From Astrobacterium formosum (lineage in GTDB: Bacteria; Pseudomonadota; Alphaproteobacteria; Rhizobiales; Xanthobacteraceae), in assembly GCA_030848545.1 (NCBI GenBank), contig JAVDCA010000002.1, positions 341,788 to 405,787 of the forward strand: 64,000 nucleotides of DNA, read 5' to 3'. A model generated the notes under the pieces. The model worked only from the letters and a program-made list of their open reading frames with translations, searched no databases and was not told the origin of the DNA. The position numbers and the translations under genes are program-made. Of this stretch, positions 62,760 to 64,000 are shown piece after piece; the stretch's first letter is position 1, and each line of letters opens with the position of its first letter.

Positions 62760-63949
62760 GCGGCGCGTTCCAATCCTTGTGACCATTCCGCCGCGACCTG
62801 TGGGTCCGCATCATGGCGGCGGCCCGCCAGGGTGGCGAAGGCCTCGCCGGACAGCAGGCGCGACAGTGCCCACACGGCGGCGCCACGCACCAGGGGCGAG
62901 GCATCGTCGAGGAGGTGCTCGGCCTCGGCGGCCAATCCCGCCTCGCCGCTGTTGCCGATGGCGATCAGGACATTGCGCATGAATCGATCGCGTCCGATGC
63001 GCTTGACCGCGCTCTTGGCGAACAGGCTGCGAAAGCCGGTGTCGTCGAGGCGGGCGAGGGCGTCGAGCCGCGGCGCCTCGAGGGCCTCGCGGGCCGCAAG
63101 CTTCATCTCGGCGCCGGTCCTGGCGAATTTGTTCCAGGGGCAGACCGCGAGACAATCGTCGCAGCCATAGATGCGGTTGCCCATTCGCTCGCGCAGCTCG
63201 CTCGGGATCGGACCCTTGTGCTCGATGGTCAGGTAGGAGATGCAGCGGCGCGCATCGAGCCGGTAGGGGGCCGGAAACGCCGCCGTCGGGCAGGCGTCGA
63301 GGCAGGCCCGGCAGGCGCCGCAATGGTCGTGCTCGGCGGCGTCCGGCGGCAAATCGAGGGTGGTGAAGATGGCGCCGAGAAAGAGCCACGAGCCGTAGGC
63401 GCGCGACACCAGGTTGGTGTGCTTGCCCTGCCAGCCGAGCCCGGCGCCTTGCGCCAGCGGCTTTTCCATCACCGCCGCGGTGTCGACGAACACCTTCACG
63501 TCGCCGCCCGCGCGCGCCATCAGCCAGCGCGCCAGCACCTTGAGGCGGGTCTTGATGAGATCGTGATAGTCGTCGCCCTTGGCATAGACCGAGATGGCGC
63601 CGCGTTCGCGACGCTCGAGGATCGCGCGCGGGTCGCGCGCCGGCCCGTAATTCAGCGTCAGCATGACGATGGAGCGCACGTCCGACCACAGTACCTGCGG
63701 GCGCGCGCGCCGCTGCGGATCGGCGGCGAGCCAGCCCATGTCGCCATGATGGCCGTCGGCGAGGAAAATCCGCAGCCGCTCCGCAAGCAGCGGCACGGCA
63801 TCGGGGCGTACGAGTGCGCAGTCCGCGAAGCCGAGCTTCCGGGCTTCCGCCTTCAGGGCGGCGACGAGGGCCTCAGGGGTCGGGGCTTCGCCGGTCAAAA
63901 GTCCAGGTCCGTCTAAAAGTTCAGGTCCAGCCGGAGCATGACCTTCCAA
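62756..63949 (-). CDS. queG: Epoxyqueuosine reductase QueG
   Basis: 397 residues; cobalamin- and 4Fe-4S-dependent reductase, last step in queuosine synthesis on tRNA. N-terminal [18 protein letters not shown]; two ferredoxin-like clusters, [12 protein letters not shown] (about 200) with CISYL and [13 protein letters not shown] (about 250-262); C-terminal HEAT-like repeat ([19 protein letters not shown]). Start is not certain because upstream residues are unconserved. Precedes the epimerase-like gene. Confidence 0.93.
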   Translation of the reverse strand: MEGHAPAGPELLDGPGLLTGEAPTPEALVAALKAEARKLGFADCALVRPDAVPLLAERLRIFLADGHHGDMGWLAADPQRRARPQVLWSDVRSIVMLTLNYGPARDPRAILERRERGAISVYAKGDDYHDLIKTRLKVLARWLMARAGGDVKVFVDTAAVMEKPLAQGAGLGWQGKHTNLVSRAYGSWLFLGAIFTTLDLPPDAAEHDHCGACRACLDACPTAAFPAPYRLDARRCISYLTIEHKGPIPSELRERMGNRIYGCDDCLAVCPWNKFARTGAEMKLAAREALEAPRLDALARLDDTGFRSLFAKSAVKRIGRDRFMRNVLIAIGNSGEAGLAAEAEHLLDDASPLVRGAAVWALSRLLSGEAFATLAGRRHDADPQVAAEWSQGLERAA

Positions 63950-64000
63950 TCTTGAATCGTCGCGAGCCGTGACGAGCGCCGCCTTCTCCCTCTCCCCGGA

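Noticed and set aside
1..64000. tRNA or rRNA genes and CRISPR arrays
   Set aside because: No cloverleaf with a GTTCGA-type T arm was seen in gene gaps, and no regularly spaced repeats with unique spacers exist. The tandem repeats at 26495 and 60841 have no spacers.

Overview
The window looks like a chromosomal segment from a GC-rich alphaproteobacterium, most likely order Hyphomicrobiales (Rhizobiales; Xanthobacteraceae/Nitrobacteraceae-like). The basis is the gene order mnmE - (MCP) - mnmG - rsmG - parA - parB, then holA - lptE - leuS on the other strand, two perfect parS centromere sites, the rhizobial style of the single-copy genes, and many intergenic palindromic repeats of the kinds common in this group. 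The parS/parAB locus suggests the left end lies near the replication origin. I saw no rRNA, tRNA, CRISPR array, insertion sequence or prophage. Genus-level placement is inference.

Layout. 1-8.6 kb: a partial thioredoxin-domain (YyaL-type) gene, an orphan RHH antitoxin, mnmE, a soluble chemoreceptor with a PilZ domain, mnmG, rsmG and parAB with two parS sites. 8.7-18.0 kb: an accessory block between the convergent parB and holA. It holds an SMR exporter, a dmeR-dmeF nickel/cobalt regulator-exporter pair with a G-tract operator, a GntR - metallo-beta-lactamase-fold - TRAP transporter cluster, and an SRPBCC / HTH / beta-propeller trio. 18.0-32.7 kb: mostly core genes (holA, lptE, leuS, yggS, xth, lolA, ftsK, a PLP aminotransferase) with signalling genes (a GGDEF protein, a response regulator, a cNMP-binding protein preceded by a 15-bp tandem repeat).

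33.0-39.7 kb is the most interesting part. It has a PAS-sigma54 activator, a LysR regulator, a Tat-exported DUF169 protein, and, divergent to it, a Tat-exported FAD fumarate-reductase-like flavoprotein followed by a four-haem periplasmic cytochrome. Two matching dyads sit in the shared intergenic region. Together they look like a regulated periplasmic electron-transfer module for an unidentified substrate; most of the residues that bind fumarate in the classical enzymes appear to be replaced.

39.8-52.7 kb: gpmI, an AraC-Ogt fusion, DUF2244, nth, a putative polymorphic-toxin-like protein with a C-terminal nuclease-like motif, a large unrecognised protein, a tetR - NmrA operon beside a decayed fragment of an EI24 gene whose intact paralogue lies 2 kb away, an orphan ParD-like antitoxin, an amine-oxidase-fold flavoprotein and a TSUP permease. 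52.8-59.2 kb: a translation cluster on the minus strand (infC with an AUU start, rpmI, rplT, a small membrane protein, pheS, pheT). Its pheS-pheT junction carries a DUF559 nuclease-like gene bracketed by inverted hairpin repeats. 59.4-64 kb: a glycosyltransferase, an alpha/beta hydrolase, an epimerase-like protein and queG.
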